Positions 17,965 through 37,242 of a stretch of DNA of 64,000 bases are shown here, piece by piece. The notes beneath the pieces were generated by a model that saw only the letters and a program-made list of their open reading frames with translations, made no database searches and had not been told where the DNA came from. The position numbers and the translations under genes were made by a program. The stretch comes from Unio delphinus (taxonomy: Eukaryota > Mollusca > Bivalvia > Unionida > Unionidae): assembly GCA_029339505.1 (NCBI GenBank), contig JAQISU010001235.1:40706315-40770314 (forward strand), read 5' to 3'. Position 1 is the first letter of the stretch; each line of letters starts with the position of its first letter.

Positions 17965-18548
17965 ATACCCTACTTGATAATGGGTCTCCTTAGTATATAT
18001 ACATCGATGTGATATTTCAACAACCCACCTAGAGATAGATCTCCTTTCTTTATATCGATGTGAGATTGAAACAACCGATTTGAGAATGGATCTCCTATCT
18101 ATGTATCGATGTGAGATTGGAACAACCCATTTGAGAATGGATCTCCTGTCTATGTATCGATGTGAGATTGGAACATCCCACTTGAGAATTGGTCTCCTGT
18201 CTATGTATCAATGTGAGATTGGAACAACCTATTTGAGAATGGATCTCCTGTCTATGTATCGGTGTGCGATTGAAATAACCCATTTGAGAATGGGTTTTCT
18301 TTCTATGAATCGATGTGAGATTGAAACAATCCATTTGAGAATAGGTCTCCTGTCTATGTGTCTATGTGAGATTGGAACAACCCATCTGATAATGAATCTC
18401 CTGTCTATGTATTGATGTGAGAGTGGAATAACCAGTTTGAGGATGGATCTCCTTTCTAAATATCGATGTGAGACTGGAATAACCAGTTTGAGGATCGATC
18501 TCCTGTCTATATATCGACGTGAGACTAGAACATTCCATTTCAGGATGA
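17965..18548. repeat. Minisatellite, 51-bp unit
   Basis: About 11 copies of a unit with GAGATTGGAACAACCCATTT, GAGAATGGATCTCCTGTCTA and TGTATCGATGT. Since 51 is divisible by three, several frames stay open through it on both strands; these are artefacts of the period. Confidence 0.92.
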
Positions 18549-18699
18549 TACTCATTTATTAGAAAGAGACCTTACCAGTAACTAAATCAAATTTCTGATC
18601 TTGATGGGACAATTTTCTGTCGAACAGGCATGATTACGGATGGTCGATTTTCATCTGTTACCGGCTTTTGGTTTGTGAATGTACTGTAATTGAAAATTG

Positions 18700-18713
<14 letters not shown>

Positions 18714-18769
<56 letters not shown>
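18714..18769. repeat. (TA)n microsatellite
   Basis: About 28 TA units without interruption. Confidence 0.97.
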
Positions 18770-18771
<2 letters not shown>

Positions 18772-19252
18772 CGTTTCCTTTCTTTCTTTCAATTTTTCTT
18801 GAGTCTTGTAATGTCTCTGATTTCGTTATCACCATCACTCATATTAGCATTATGATGTTATTTCCAAATTAATTATCCGATACTGAAAGCTATATTTGTT
18901 AAAAATGCAGCCAATTTGGGAAGAAAAGTAGTTTATTTAGCCCTTATATTTATTTTCCTTTCTATAAAAAAACTATGTAATGTTGTTGAATGGACTAACA
19001 GCAAAAGCTCAAATTGTATGTTGTTTGTAAAAAGGCAATTGTGTTTATTATAACAATAATACAGCGACACGGCAACTTCGTTATTATTTATAGTTTCCTC
19101 AAATAAACGTAGTTGTTCAAAATATTCAAATATAATGCATTTAATAATGAGACTAAAATTAACTCGCAATTTTTGCATTGCAAAAAGTCATTAAAACTAT
19201 TTACGAAAGTTAAACAAACTGCTGAAAAATTATTTTAGCTTTGAAAAGATGA
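18770..19252. other. No gene recognised
   Basis: AT-rich sequence with no motif or repeat that I can name. Confidence 0.5.
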
Positions 19253-19815
19253 TAACTATGGATGACTTCAAGCTAAATATTTATGACTTTAGGTACATAT
19301 GGATGACTTTAGGTACATATGGGTGACTTTAGGTACATGTGGGTGACTTTAAGTTAAATATGGATGACTTTAAGCTAAATATGGATGACGTTAGGTACAT
19401 ATGGATGACTTTAGGTACATATGGGTGACTTTAGGTACATGTGGGTGACTTTAAGTTAAATATGGATGACTTTAAGCTAAATATGGATGACGTTAGGTAC
19501 ATTTGGATGACTTTAGGTACATATGGATGGCTTAAAGTTAAATATGGATGACTTTATGCTAAATATCGATCACTAAGCTAAATATGGATGACGTTAGGTA
19601 CATTTGGATGACTTTAGGTACATATGAATGGCTTAAATTTAAATATGGATGACTTTATGCTAAATATCGATCACTAAGCTAAATGTCGATGACTTTAGGT
19701 ACATTCGGATGACTGTAGGCTCATATGGATTGCTTTAGGTACATATGGATGAATTTAAGTACATACGGGTGACTTTAGGTACATATTGATGACTCTAGAG
19801 TACTCTTGGATGACT
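19253..19815. repeat. Minisatellite, 19-20 bp unit with higher-order pattern
   Basis: Units of GGATGACTTTAGGTACATAT alternate with GGATGACTTTAAGCTAAATAT. Blocks of about 120 bp recur (for example 19270-19390 and 19387-19510), showing a higher-order arrangement. The right half is more degenerate. Confidence 0.9.
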
Positions 19816-25504
<5,689 letters not shown>

Positions 25505-26435
25505 GTTTAGGTATTATGTATTGACTTTCTAAAACCATATCTAAATGAATGTACATTGTTTTGTGGTATTATGTATTGACTTTCTAAAACCATATCTAAT
25601 TTAATGTACATTGATTTGTGGTATTATGTATTGACTTTGATAGTGTAAAAACAATAACCCATCAGATAGACGATGTATAGTCGCTTAGGCGTTATGTATT
25701 TAACTTATATAGGGTCATATAACAAACAATATGCAAGGATGTTTTTGTATAACGTATTGATTTCACCGATTAAAATCATATCTAAATGAATATACATTGA
25801 TGTGTATTATTATGTATTGACTTTCTAAAACCATATCTAAATGAATGTACATTGATGTGTAGTATTGTATATTGACTTTCTAAATCCATATCTAAATGAA
25901 TGTACATTGATGTGTAGTATTGTGTATTGACTTTCTAAAACCATATCTAAATGAATGTACATTGATGTGTAGTATTGTGTATTGACTTTCTAAAACCATA
26001 TCTAAATGAATGTACATTGATGTGTAGTATTGTGTATTGACTTTCTAAAACCATATCTAAATGAATGCAAATTGATGTGTAGTATTGTGTATTGACTTTC
26101 TAAAACCATATCTAAATGAATGTACATTGATGTGTAGTATTGTGTATTGACTTTCTAAAACCATATCTAAATGAATGTACATTGATGTGTAGTATTGTGT
26201 ATTGACTTTCTAAAACCATATCTAAATGAATGTACATTGATGTGTAGTATTGTGTATTGACTTTCTAAAACCATATATAAATGAATGTACATTGATGTAT
26301 AGCATTGTGTATTGACTTTCTAAAGCCATATCTAAATGAATGTACATTGATGTGTAGTATTGTGTATTGACTTTCTAAAACCATATCTAAATGAATGTAC
26401 ATTGATGTGTAGTATTGTGTATTGACGTTCAAAGA
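25505..26435. repeat. Minisatellite, 55-bp unit
   Basis: A core of about ten well-matched copies (25800-26430) has TTGACTTTCTAAAACCATAT, CTAAATGAATGTACATTGAT and GTGTAGTATTGTGTA. To the left are degenerate copies with extra sequence. To the right, up to about 26660, shorter blocks keep the GACGTT and TCATAGA words, suggesting older decayed units. Confidence 0.93.
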
Positions 26436-27886
26436 GTCAAGTCATATCAAAGTAAATATTCATAGACGTTTAGGTGTTATTATTTGTCGTTCACAGCATA
26501 AAGTCAAATAAGAACGAACATGTAAGGACGTTTGGGTATTATTCAGTGACCTTCATAAATTAAAGACCATTACAAAAGAAAATGCATTGATGTATATGTA
26601 TCAATGTTCATAGAGTAAAGCCATGTCAGAGACATCCATGGACGTTACGTACATAAATTTGACGCCATAACGCTCGGTTAGATATAACTAAACGTGAGGG
26701 GCAAACGTTAAGACTTAACATTTAATTTCGTGACAACAAACCAAAAATGAAAACCAATTTAAATTACTTTCTTATCTTTCCAATTATTCTTGTTGAGCTA
26801 AAGGTGGCATGATTTTTGTTATTAAAAAATGTAAATAAGTCAATCCTGCAAAATTGTTTAGTTTCTCTCTATGTGAGAAATATATATGCGTAGTTCAGTA
26901 AGAACTCAGTAAATTATTTTGACTGAAAGGTATTCTGAACGACATTCAATAATATTTTGCACATGCGTTACTGATGCCAACAACAACAACAACAACAACA
27001 ACACACACACACACATACATACACTTATTATTTTGTTATTTTGTGTAAGTTTTAGGCAATCACATACGCGTATTTAGATATATCGTCATTTATTCGGGTC
27101 CCTGTTGTGAAACAAGGTGTACAACCTTTTAACATAAAGACCAGTACATTTTCTTGCACAGTAGGAAGTGAAATACTCAGCTTAAATACTCCAAACAGAA
27201 CGTGGAAACTGAATGCAATTTATCACATCACATGAAAGATTTGTAGCCTTCAGAATGTCGGAAAACCGAAATATTAAACAAAATAATCAATCTTCACATA
27301 TCTGATTGCATCAAAATAGCTGGACAGACGTTCCTTTTCAGAACACTTCTCCTCTTGCGATTCCTTCATTGATGTAAAACTAATTGCAATTCCTCACAGC
27401 GCCAACTGTAGTTCCTTAGCCAGGACAAAAACGAATTTTACTGGATTTACAACTGCAACCAAGTGGCCTAAATGAAGAAGACCATAAAAGACTTCCAGAC
27501 GCAAATACAATCACCATCATTTCTACGGCGAGCACATTTACATTGAAATGTTGTTATTTCGTTTTGCTCTTTACTCATTTACTGGCCTAGAATTACGATT
27601 AAAATAATGAATTATCATGGATATAATTAACAGTTACAACAATTTACAAAATGTAAAAACAAATGGTGATATGGCTTATCCATATGTAGTGTAGGTCGAT
27701 ATAAATAAGTACGCAACAGCATTTGTTATGCTGAAGCCAAATATTCGATATATAAAAAATTTTAAGCCTTGATTCCTGTAGAAACAGTTATGTAAACTTT
27801 TATAATTGTATTTATTGTTTGTCATTAATTTATTGTGTCTGCTTTGACAGAGACTTAGCTAGAGTCGAAAGCGCTTTAGTTTTGCA

Positions 27887-27888
<2 letters not shown>
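26436..27888. other. No gene recognised; short CAA/CA repeats
   Basis: A compound (CAA)n(CA)n microsatellite lies at about 26977-27018. The rest is AT-rich single-copy sequence without recognised genes. Confidence 0.5.

Positions 27889-27922
<34 letters not shown>
27889..27922. repeat. (TA)n microsatellite
   Basis: Seventeen TA units. Confidence 0.95.
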
Positions 27923-27925
<3 letters not shown>

Positions 27926-28905
27926 AAACAGGAACTACGAAATGATGGCATTTCTTTAAATAAAATATTCTAATATAACAGAAGATCTACAAACGTTCTG
28001 TGGTCACGAATCGTTTCTTGCTTTCTCGACCACAACATATGCGAGATGTCAATAAATTTCAAAATCTCAAACACTAAATGGATGAACATCTTTACATTCA
28101 GGGTACGTAATGGCTATTTTGTGTAAATTTAAGCTCTAAATTATGGTAACTTTGTTCATTTGTCATTTTATAATGGAGTAATATCATTGATATTTACGAA
28201 TAATGAGTACTTCAAATGTGGCGCTGAGAAAAGTAAATGACTTCTGAAAAGGTAGAAAGGTTATCTATCTTCATCTTATCTTTACGCGGTCAATGATTAG
28301 GGTTGAATTATGATCATTACATTTCAAAGGTGCCCTCTAAATCGAAAATTATTTATGTTGCTTGGTTACCAACAACCTGCTAATTTAACAAGCACATATC
28401 GGCCTATAACATTTAGGACTCAATGAAATTCATGATCTGGAAAACTTATCTTTAAAAGCATAATGCCCAATAGATCTCTTTGACCCAAACATCCTTTGAA
28501 CGAAACAAATTTGGGGTCGATTAATAAACAATATACATAAATTATCTTGAAAATAAAATAAAATTTATGCTGAACAAATATTTTGCTTGGTGGATGCTGT
28601 TACTAACAGACAATGTGTTTAGTTTACATATGCATTTAAAGTGAAGATTGAATTGAGAGAATTCATTTCGGTTCTTATCTTGAAATATCGTTCGTTTAAT
28701 AGACACGAACATATTTCCAGCAGACAGGACAGAATTGTCGTTGTTGTTTTTATCGGGTAGGCATACATGCCGGCCAGTATAAATTGTGGATGAAAACCTC
28801 AGAAAAGAACCACTGTCGAACAAGGCTTCAAAGAAATTGAGGAAACAGAAAACAGTAAATCGGAAGAATTTAGAACCCGTTGTTGCATTGCGCTCAACTA
28901 TTGAT
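27923..28905. other. No gene recognised
   Basis: AT-rich. A 124-codon minus-strand frame at 28542-28916 has no known motif; it runs into the LINE fragment on the right and is likely chance. Confidence 0.45.
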
Positions 28906-29139
28906 TGTAGACACAAAGAGACAGTGGTCCCTTTTAAGAGTGCTCTTAAAACTCACCTTTTTTGACTGCAGGGACAAACTTAGAGACCTAATTATGTTTT
29001 GTATCATATATGTTTTCAGCATGTTTTTATTTTTTCCAATTTCATTGTTTTTGTCATTGGTTTTTCTGTAGTGTAGTCAGATCATTATTGATGGTGAAAA
29101 GCGCTGAGAGCTTCTAAAGATTAGGCTCTATACAAAGTC

Positions 29140-29193
<54 letters not shown>
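28906..29193 (+). mobile_element. 5'-truncated 3' end of the L2/CR1-like LINE seen at 56850-59609
   Basis: From GACACAAAGAGACAGTGGTC onward it matches the end of the larger LINE near 59318-59550: the last codons (LLKLTFFDCRD-like frame), the 3' UTR with TTTTCAGCATGTTTTTAT, the terminal AAAGCGCTGAGAGC stem region and CAAAGTCCTCATT. It ends in an (ATT)n tail (29141-29193). Being short and 5'-truncated is typical of LINE retrotransposition. It has no coding capacity. Confidence 0.88.
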
Positions 29194-31429
29194 TTCTAAC
29201 GTTATTTGTGTGGCTACGTTTGCAAACCTCCATCATATTTTCATTATTATTTCTACAAACAAATTCAAAAGAAAAGTTTAAGGATACCAAATTAGCATCA
29301 TAGGATTGTGTTAAAACGTGTATGACGTTTTAACTGGTGTTAATTATATTTTCATAATAAAACGATGGAATGTGATTATGAGAACAAATATCATTTACGT
29401 TGCAGTCGTTTACCTGCGAGGTTGCGGATAAATTATGCAGGTATCTAATTCTGAATATTTTAACGGCGTCACACTGCTTTTATTATCTAAATGTTTGGTG
29501 TGACGTGTGAACTGAGACTATTGTTTATTTTAACAGTTATAGTCACTAGTTACATTGAAAATATTATGATCTCTTTTTAACGAATGTCGCCATTTAAAAA
29601 AAAATAAAAGCATGAAGACATTACCAGCAATTGTAACTCTAGAACAGTCAAAATAATCTTTACTTTAAACTTGCTCGCGCAACATATTTTAACACACTCT
29701 TTGTGTGATATGAAAACCCAACTAAACAACAAACAAAATAAAAACAACAACATCAAACTGGACAAGATAATACAATGTGATTTTGCAAGTAAAATATTAT
29801 GGCGTGTAAGTAAAATATATAAGTATATGATATGCTGTTCAAGACTCGCAAGAGATAAGCAGATCAGTTCAACATCAAAATATCGACTCACTATATAGAA
29901 ACACATTTGGCATTTCTGCTAATAAAGTGATGACGCATTTGTCCCCAATACAAGTGGAAGGACGAATGTGAAATATTTGGGTACAACATAAATAATGACA
30001 CAAAGTTATATTGTGATTAATTCAAGATTTTTCAAAGCGTTAATATGAATATATTACTAGTTTAACATGAAAACAACCAAGTCGGAATCTAGGGATAATC
30101 ATTGTGTTTACAATTTAGTGCAGCATGGTTAAAACATAGATGTGTCGAAGAATATTTTCAAGATCTAAAAGAGATATAATAAAGAGTCTGGTAGAATAAG
30201 ATTATCTTTTAGAAAATAAAAAATCAATCTACAATTCTGCGACAAAAGCAAAATCTAGAAATTTTGGATGATAAGGTTATATTTAAATCAGCAGATGGCG
30301 ATTCTGAATAGTTAGTACTTGTAACAGAGGCGGCCACAGACTGATAGCACTAACCATAATATAAAATCCTTCCTCCACTTTAACACAATAAAGAAACCTT
30401 GTCAATTGTTGACATTTACAAATCCTATATGTGACTCCAGCCTTTCTAGAGACGATAATTGTGAAAGACCAATCATTAGGTATTGTGTTAATTTTTAATA
30501 TCATGCTATGGTACTGTTTAAGGCACACGTGCTTGCTTAAGCATCACGTTTCATCGTACCGTGTAAACGATGTGAAAGCCGGATTCTCTTGATGTCACCC
30601 TAGACAGGAAGTAGATCCAGTTGGTCTTAGTCTACATCCAGACTCGTATCATATATGAGTCTAAGAAGTTAGACTTGTTTGAAAAGATTGTACACAAAAC
30701 ATATCAAGTGCTCACTTTTCATCTTATAGTATTTGATGTCTTGCAATTAACTAGCTATAAATCTTCATTCGGAATATTTGTGTTGCCTAGAATGGCTCGA
30801 ACTAAGAATGATAAATACTCACCTGTCACCGTATTGGTAAGAAATATTGCGAGATGATGTCTAGCACATAAAATTACGAGAGGTATACCATAAAGGAGAC
30901 GTTGAATTTTTTTTTATTTCGGGACATACTGATATATTTAATCAATATGCAGTTTGAACTCAAGTTCTGATAAGATACGATATTAATATTTGATATGACC
31001 AAGTTTTGGTAATTTAAAACATATTCATTTGTTGTTCCACTTATATTTCTCTCGTAAAGATATTTAAAGCTAATCGAAAAATATTAGTATCATAAATGAA
31101 GAACTGGAAGAAACTCGAGAGACATTATTATCAAAGCGATGCTGGTGTTTGTACCTAATCATAGGCAAAATATATGTATAAAACCATAAGATAATGGCTT
31201 TCTAATATTTCATTTAGTTTTCCAATTCAAACCAACTATTAATTTAAGTTTGCATTGATGTGTATTTTTTTCACATTTTTACATTGTGGAGAGACAGCCT
31301 GGATTGACATTACGTGTTTCCATCAGTATCTTTGGTGAAAGTTTAACTGTGTAGTAAATATAGAGAAAGCTGACTTGAAACTTTCGTTGTCACGCTACAG
31401 TCTTCATCAGCAGGCTGATTTGATCTTTA
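29194..31429. other. No gene recognised
   Basis: AT-rich, with only short frames on either strand and no family signature. Confidence 0.5.
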
Positions 31430-31640
31430 CTGACTGTCAACATCGCCGTATGGAACGATGTTAAAGGTCCCAGATATGCGAGAAGTTGTAACGGCCCCCG
31501 CAGTTCAACCTCAGTTTTTTGCGCTTGTCGATTGATTCTTTAACCCACCCATCCCGATCAAAGCAGGCTTGTTCACGGGCTAGGGTATCTATTGAATTCC
31601 AAGTTACAGTATAGCTAGGGCAAGCAATGAGGATGTGTGC
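31430..31640 (-). pseudogene. Possible C-terminal remnant of a Penelope-like retroelement
   Basis: On the minus strand the words DRDGWVKESI, KKLRLNCGGRYNFSHIWD and, further on, DEDCSVTTKVSSQLSLYLL can be read in adjacent frames with stops. They resemble the conserved end of invertebrate Penelope-type or related retroelement proteins (pattern W-x-KEAI-x-IRK, N-x-GGRYxLSHxWD). No reverse transcriptase core is seen nearby. The remnant is short and badly decayed. Confidence 0.4.
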
Positions 31641-31777
31641 TATACTACAGACGAGCTTGTGCTAGATCTTCTATATTCATTACATCTATTTTTTTCAGTG
31701 CCTATTCCGTTTCTCCCAAAATAGTCGTGATGGCATTGACGTTCAGCTCGTCTAAAGTATCACAAATATGTCACCAA
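31641..31777. other. Short stretch before the 27-bp array
   Basis: Continues the possible retroelement remnant without clear motifs. Confidence 0.3.
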
Positions 31778-32052
31778 ATTTGATATTGTGAAAGAATGTC
31801 TGGAATTGATATTGTGAAAGAATGTTTGGAATTTGATATTGTGAAAGAATGTCTGGAATTTGATATTGTGAAAGAATGTCTGGAATTTGATATTGTGAAA
31901 GAATGTCTGGAATTTGATATTGTGAAAGAATGTCTGGAATTTGATATTGTGAAAGAATGTTTGGAATTTGATATTGTGAAAGAATGTCTGGAATTTGATA
32001 TTGTGAAAGAATGTCTGGAATTTGATATTGTGAAAGAATGTCTGGAATTTCA
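31778..32052. repeat. Minisatellite, 27-bp unit
   Basis: About ten nearly identical copies of TTTGATATTGTGAAAGAATG followed by TCTGGAA. Variation is limited to C/T at one place and one missing T in the first unit. High identity suggests recent expansion. Open frames arise in several phases because 27 is a multiple of three. Confidence 0.96.
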
Positions 32053-32316
32053 ACTGAAGGAAATGGCAAAGAGAAGTTAAAGTTTCTAACTCCATGAGTT
32101 TGTCGACTTGAAATGATGTAGTTTGGAATGCAAGGTTCAGCTTGTACATTTCAACTCCCATACTTTCATTAGCGAGATCAGAAAACAAACATAAGCCAAT
32201 TAGGATTAAGTTTACTGTTGCAGGAATACAATATTGACATAAGACACATCAGGGGAAGATGTACTTTCACGTGTATAGAAATATCTATATTTGAATCATA
32301 TTTAAAAGCTAGTTTC

Positions 32317-32317
<1 letters not shown>
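32053..32317. other. Spacer between the 27-bp array and a (TA)n tract
   Basis: No features recognised. Confidence 0.4.

Positions 32318-32391
<74 letters not shown>
32318..32391. repeat. (TA)n microsatellite
   Basis: About 37 TA units. Confidence 0.97.
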
Positions 32392-32393
<2 letters not shown>

Positions 32394-32839
32394 TTATTTA
32401 TTTTTAGTAGTTATGGATATTAATTTGTTTTTCATTTTTGTCTTATTTCAATAGGTATATGCTATGCTTATCTGTATTTGGCAATTAACCTTAGGCTAAA
32501 CTTAAGTAATGGTGTCACGTGAAGCAAAGTGGTATGTTTGAATCTGGCAAGAATATGTTCAATAATTGAAAAGTTTTGAAAATGCCTTCACATTCTGCAA
32601 AATCGGTCACTAAATCATCAGTTTCTTAGAATTTTGTCAGTTATGATGTGTGTCGATCATATTTTATCAAAATTATATTTACTAGCTTTCAAAAGGGATG
32701 AGATCTCTTTATTTATTATTTAATCAAGTTCGTGTTATGTACGAACAAAATTAAATAATCATGGTGCGTTTTAGAGATATTTCAATCCATATGCTATCAA
32801 ATGATGCGTGTCTTTAGAATGAAGATGACCAATGAAAAA
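32392..32839. other. No gene recognised
   Basis: AT-rich single-copy sequence. Confidence 0.45.
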
Positions 32840-32955
32840 GATTCGAGACGGGCATTGATGTATGCATTATTTATATCGGATTACTTGAGATAGGCATTAA
32901 TCGGTAATTGCACATTTGAGCACTTGATACGGGTATTAATGGGCAATTTATTATT

Positions 32956-33028
<73 letters not shown>

Positions 33029-33400
33029 TACTCAAAACGGGCAATAATGGGTAGTATAATATACTAGAGACGGGCTTTAATGATAGTTAATTATATAATT
33101 GAATGCTCGAAACGGGCATTAATGTATACTGGGTGCATAGCTGCATACTTGAGACGTTCATTAATGTGTAATTAGATATATTTCAGAGTATTCAAGACGG
33201 GCAGTAATGGGTACCCTGTTTTATATCTGAATACTCGAGACGTGCAATAATGGGTACTTTAATGCATATCTGAGTACTCGAGACGGGCATTAATGGGTAC
33301 TGTAATACATATCTGAGTACTCGAGACGGGCATTATTGTGTTCTTTAATGCATATCATAGTATTCAAGACGGGCAGTAATTGGCATTTTAATGCTTGTTT
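32840..33400. repeat. Degenerate tandem repeat of about 43-60 bp with an inner (TA)n tract
   Basis: Recurrent GAGACGGGCATTAATGGGTA and TATCTGAGTACTC words, best conserved at 33180-33330, decay towards both sides. A (TA)n tract of about 64 bp (32962-33025) interrupts it. Confidence 0.8.
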
Positions 33401-35989
33401 AAGTATGGACATTTATATTTGAAATGGTTACGTTAATCTGGGGATTTACCGTCTACACCCAGAGGAGAGAAAAATCAAATAGCCATGTAATGCATCAATT
33501 TAAAAATTGATTAAATTTATCAAATATTTATAGGAGGAATAAGTCTTTGGAATTTCAGTCATTGACGAATGGAATAATTAACATGTGCTCGCAAAATTTG
33601 AATGGACTTCCTCATAGACAGAAATATACAATCATGCGGAAAAGCACAGAATACTACAAAACTGTACTAAACACTCGAAACACACGACTTAAGAAATTAA
33701 CTATTTATGGTTAGGCTGCTATGGGTTCAGTGGAGTTAGGTCATCTTCGTCGATTCAATGTTTCAATGGTCATATTAAATAAATACGAATTAACAGTGTT
33801 AAATTACAAAAAGTATGTATAATCCCAACAACAACAAAAGCCGTAGTGTACTACGTTAAAAGCTATTAGCTAGAACCTTGAACAGAAACCCTCTGAACTG
33901 ATAAATTTGAATTCCATTATTATATTGCTCGATAATTAATATGCAGACCTTAGAAAAAAAATTAACCTGTATTAATATTGTAGACATCACAACAAATCAA
34001 GCTACTATTTCTCTGGCGTAGAAATGTGAAAGTTTTGGATGATATAATAGAGTTCATTATTGTAAGTACTGTGATGCTTTATATTGCAAATCAACCATTT
34101 TGTTTACCATTGTGTGCGCCATCGGCAGTTATAGACCTCTTTCCTAGTTTGTTTCATTTCACCCGAGCTATTCGTTTCCTTGAGAGTGACTTTTCGTTCC
34201 TCATTATTTTATCTGCCTGCCTCGTCAAGATGCCATATATCAGTAACATGACCGACATTTGGAATTGTCAGTAACACTCCGATTGCAATTGACAATATTT
34301 CAAATCCTTTCCAGTAATCGGATAAAAGCTTGTCATTCCTATTTGGTAGTTACTACTCATTGACCAATGAACTGGGAAAGAAGCCATGGAGACTTCCTTG
34401 AAATATGATAAACGGAACCTGCATATGGCAACAGGAAAAACAAGAGTCATTCATGGAGAAATAAAAATCATCTCGACTGGAAAATTGGATGGTTATCAAG
34501 TAATAACACAAACACGAGCAGATTGACAATATATTACTGTGAACATCTCCAATAAGGTTAACACTGTCGAAACAAATACAGAAATGTTGCTTTCCGAAAA
34601 CTTACATTGGCTTTCCGATAACTTACGATGGCTTTACGATTTCTTGTGCGCATCCTATATCATACGGATCTGATGAGATTCCTAAATTTGATACGTATTA
34701 AAGTATTTTTGCCACTTTCCTTCCTGAGACATTGTTAGTTCATATTTGTCAGATTTGAATGGTTTTAGCAAGAGAGTAAGAAGCATATATAAAATTCACA
34801 ACTTTAGCATTGAATTTCAATTGCTGTATTTAAATCCACAATATTATTTTTTGAAAAGAGGAGTGAGTTTTATGACATTTCAATAATGATTGCGGTACGC
34901 TAAAGTGTTGAAGTCGTTGAGAAGTTTTTGTTCGGCTAAAAATTGTGGTTGGAACGTTATGAGTGTGATTTAAGAGAGACGGGAAAGATTAAGTGCTGTG
35001 AATTGTATGAATACTATTCTTATTACTGTAAGAAATAATTTGTCTCTTGTCGGATGACTAATATGTACACTTCGTCAATTTGATCAAGGAGATAAACTTA
35101 ATACACCAGGCATTTTTCCATATACCAGATAATGTTACTTTTACATTTCAATGACCCAGCTCTGCGATTCAGAAGTTTAACAAATGTGTTGATACAGGCA
35201 TGGGGTAAATGCAAGAAATAAATCTATTTCAGTAAAAAAAAGTTGTTATAAATTCAATCGAATAATAGATATTAATAAATGTATTCAAGTTTTAATGTCA
35301 ATGCAGTATTCAACCAACAATAAGCCTACTAGATAACTAATATTGACCATTAAATACAATTGATGCAGAAGACAAAAAAATAGTCTTTTCTAGTGCAAAA
35401 GATAACATTATGAAATACTAATGATTTGAAACTTGGGTTTAAAATGCATTATATCCTGGGTCATGTAGTTACATTTGCAGACAAATGGAAAATATTGATA
35501 GCACAGCATCTGTTGGAACATGCTAATAACCATTAACATTATAAAGAATGCTTACAAATTTATTTTAGTTTCAATGGGTATAAATAATACTAAACTGCAT
35601 ATTAAGTAAGCGACAGACACGGAAGGCATGTTTGATTATTCCAGAGAAACATACACCACAAATTCTACGCAGATGACATATGACATACGACTACCTGTCA
35701 TTGCAAAATGTTGTCTGCTGGAAATAATGCATTTCTTTAGAAACAAAAACACATTTCCTCGTACAACTGTTTATAGAAAAAATTAACTAATTGAACAGAA
35801 TAATCTCTTCTTGCAAAGAACGTCATCAATTGAAAAAGAGGCAAAGACGAAGATATGAAACGATCAACTGAGTTTATTGTTCCTATTTTATATCAGGCTT
35901 GCTATTGACATTATATCAGTTCTTCTGAAATAGAGAAATCTTACGCAACTGTCAAATAAAATAAAATTCGATTTAGTGAGAAATTTGTC

Positions 35990-35992
<3 letters not shown>
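33401..35992. other. No gene recognised over about 2.6 kb
   Basis: AT-rich. Frames at 34026-34274 (+) and 34268-34450 (-) have no known motif. Confidence 0.45.

Positions 35993-36058
<66 letters not shown>
35993..36058. repeat. (TA)n microsatellite
   Basis: About 31 TA units. Confidence 0.97.
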
Positions 36059-36059
<1 letters not shown>

Positions 36060-36542
36060 ACAATATTAGTATAGACGTTGTTCAAAGGGGATAAATGGTG
36101 ACTGAACGAGTTCTCCTCAGTCTTACCTCGTTTTGCAGAGTGTATTTTTTAAGTGTATATTTAGTTTGATTTGGAGAGGGTACATATCAAGTTTATATTG
36201 CATTGGCTTTGAAAATTAAACAGATGATATTTGAAGAGATCTTTTTTCAAGAGAAAGTTCTCATACGTGCCAAATAATTTCTATATTTTGTCAGCCTCAG
36301 TGAGCAAACACGAATGAAAGTTCTAATCATCGCATGACGAAAACTAATAATCTTATTTCAACAATCGCAAAATAAAAAATAGTGTTGGGAATTCACTTCG
36401 AGTTCTTTTGTAATTATATTTTTCCTTTTCATGACGTTATTGTTTAAATTTTAACGTCATGCGGTGTTATTACGCGTGTTACATAAACATAATTATCACA
36501 TAATCGGTACATTTTACATAGAGTATGTGCAGTTTAATATTT
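36059..36542. other. No gene recognised
   Basis: AT-rich sequence without features. Confidence 0.4.
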
Positions 36543-36621
<79 letters not shown>

Positions 36622-36631
36622 CGACAACAAC

Positions 36632-36665
<34 letters not shown>

Positions 36666-36701
36666 TAATATTAATAACAATAATAACAGTATTAATAATA
36701 T

Positions 36702-36757
<56 letters not shown>

Positions 36758-36835
36758 TATAATAATAATGAGCCAAGCGCCTACATTTTATAAGCTCTAA
36801 GCGCTTTATAACATCTATAATGATATGAATAAAAA
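36543..36835 (-). mobile_element. Reverse-oriented LINE 3' end with long (AAT)n tail
   Basis: 36543-36772 is an (AAT)n tract with CAA interruptions. Next to it, on the minus strand, TCATATCATTATAGATG, then AAAGCGCTTAGAGC, then GGCGCTTGG and CTCATTATT match the end of the LINE at 59480-59560. So this is another copy of the same family in the opposite direction, reduced to its last 65 or so bases and its tail. Confidence 0.75.
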
Positions 36836-37242
36836 AAGCAAAAAAAAAAAAAACAAACAACCGCGATAAAATTAGAATACACAAAAATACATAAATAAAT
36901 GTATAGCCTATCATGCACTGAGAAAAACTCCAAACAAGAAGAACAGTAACAAATACAACTATTGGTCAATTAATAGCGGGCGTCAGGAGAGAGGTGGGTA
37001 GTATACCTATAACGAATAATTCACCATATATGTACGAGTGGATGCTAACTTTTAGGAGCAAATACTCTCACCTCTGTTCACAGAAAAATGTGGACATCAA
37101 CCGGTCTTTCTACTGAACAAATGTTATTAAACCGGAGCTTTTACGCACCAAAATAGCTCAAAGACATATTTTTAATTTTCATGCGATGCAATTCGACTCG
37201 AAATAAAATGTGTCTTCTTTTCACTACTGTTCCAAAATCGAA
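36836..37242. other. No gene recognised
   Basis: An A-run at about 36840-36853, otherwise single-copy DNA. Confidence 0.4.

Noticed and set aside
25505..26435. CRISPR-like array
   Set aside because: Units are contiguous 55-bp repeats without unique spacers, in eukaryotic DNA.
31778..32052. Open frames repeating FDIVKECLE on one strand and FQTFFHNIK on the other
   Set aside because: A 27-bp period keeps several frames open at once; no gene context or start.
36543..36772. Poly-Asn protein
   Set aside because: Translation of an (AAT)n tract that is a LINE tail.
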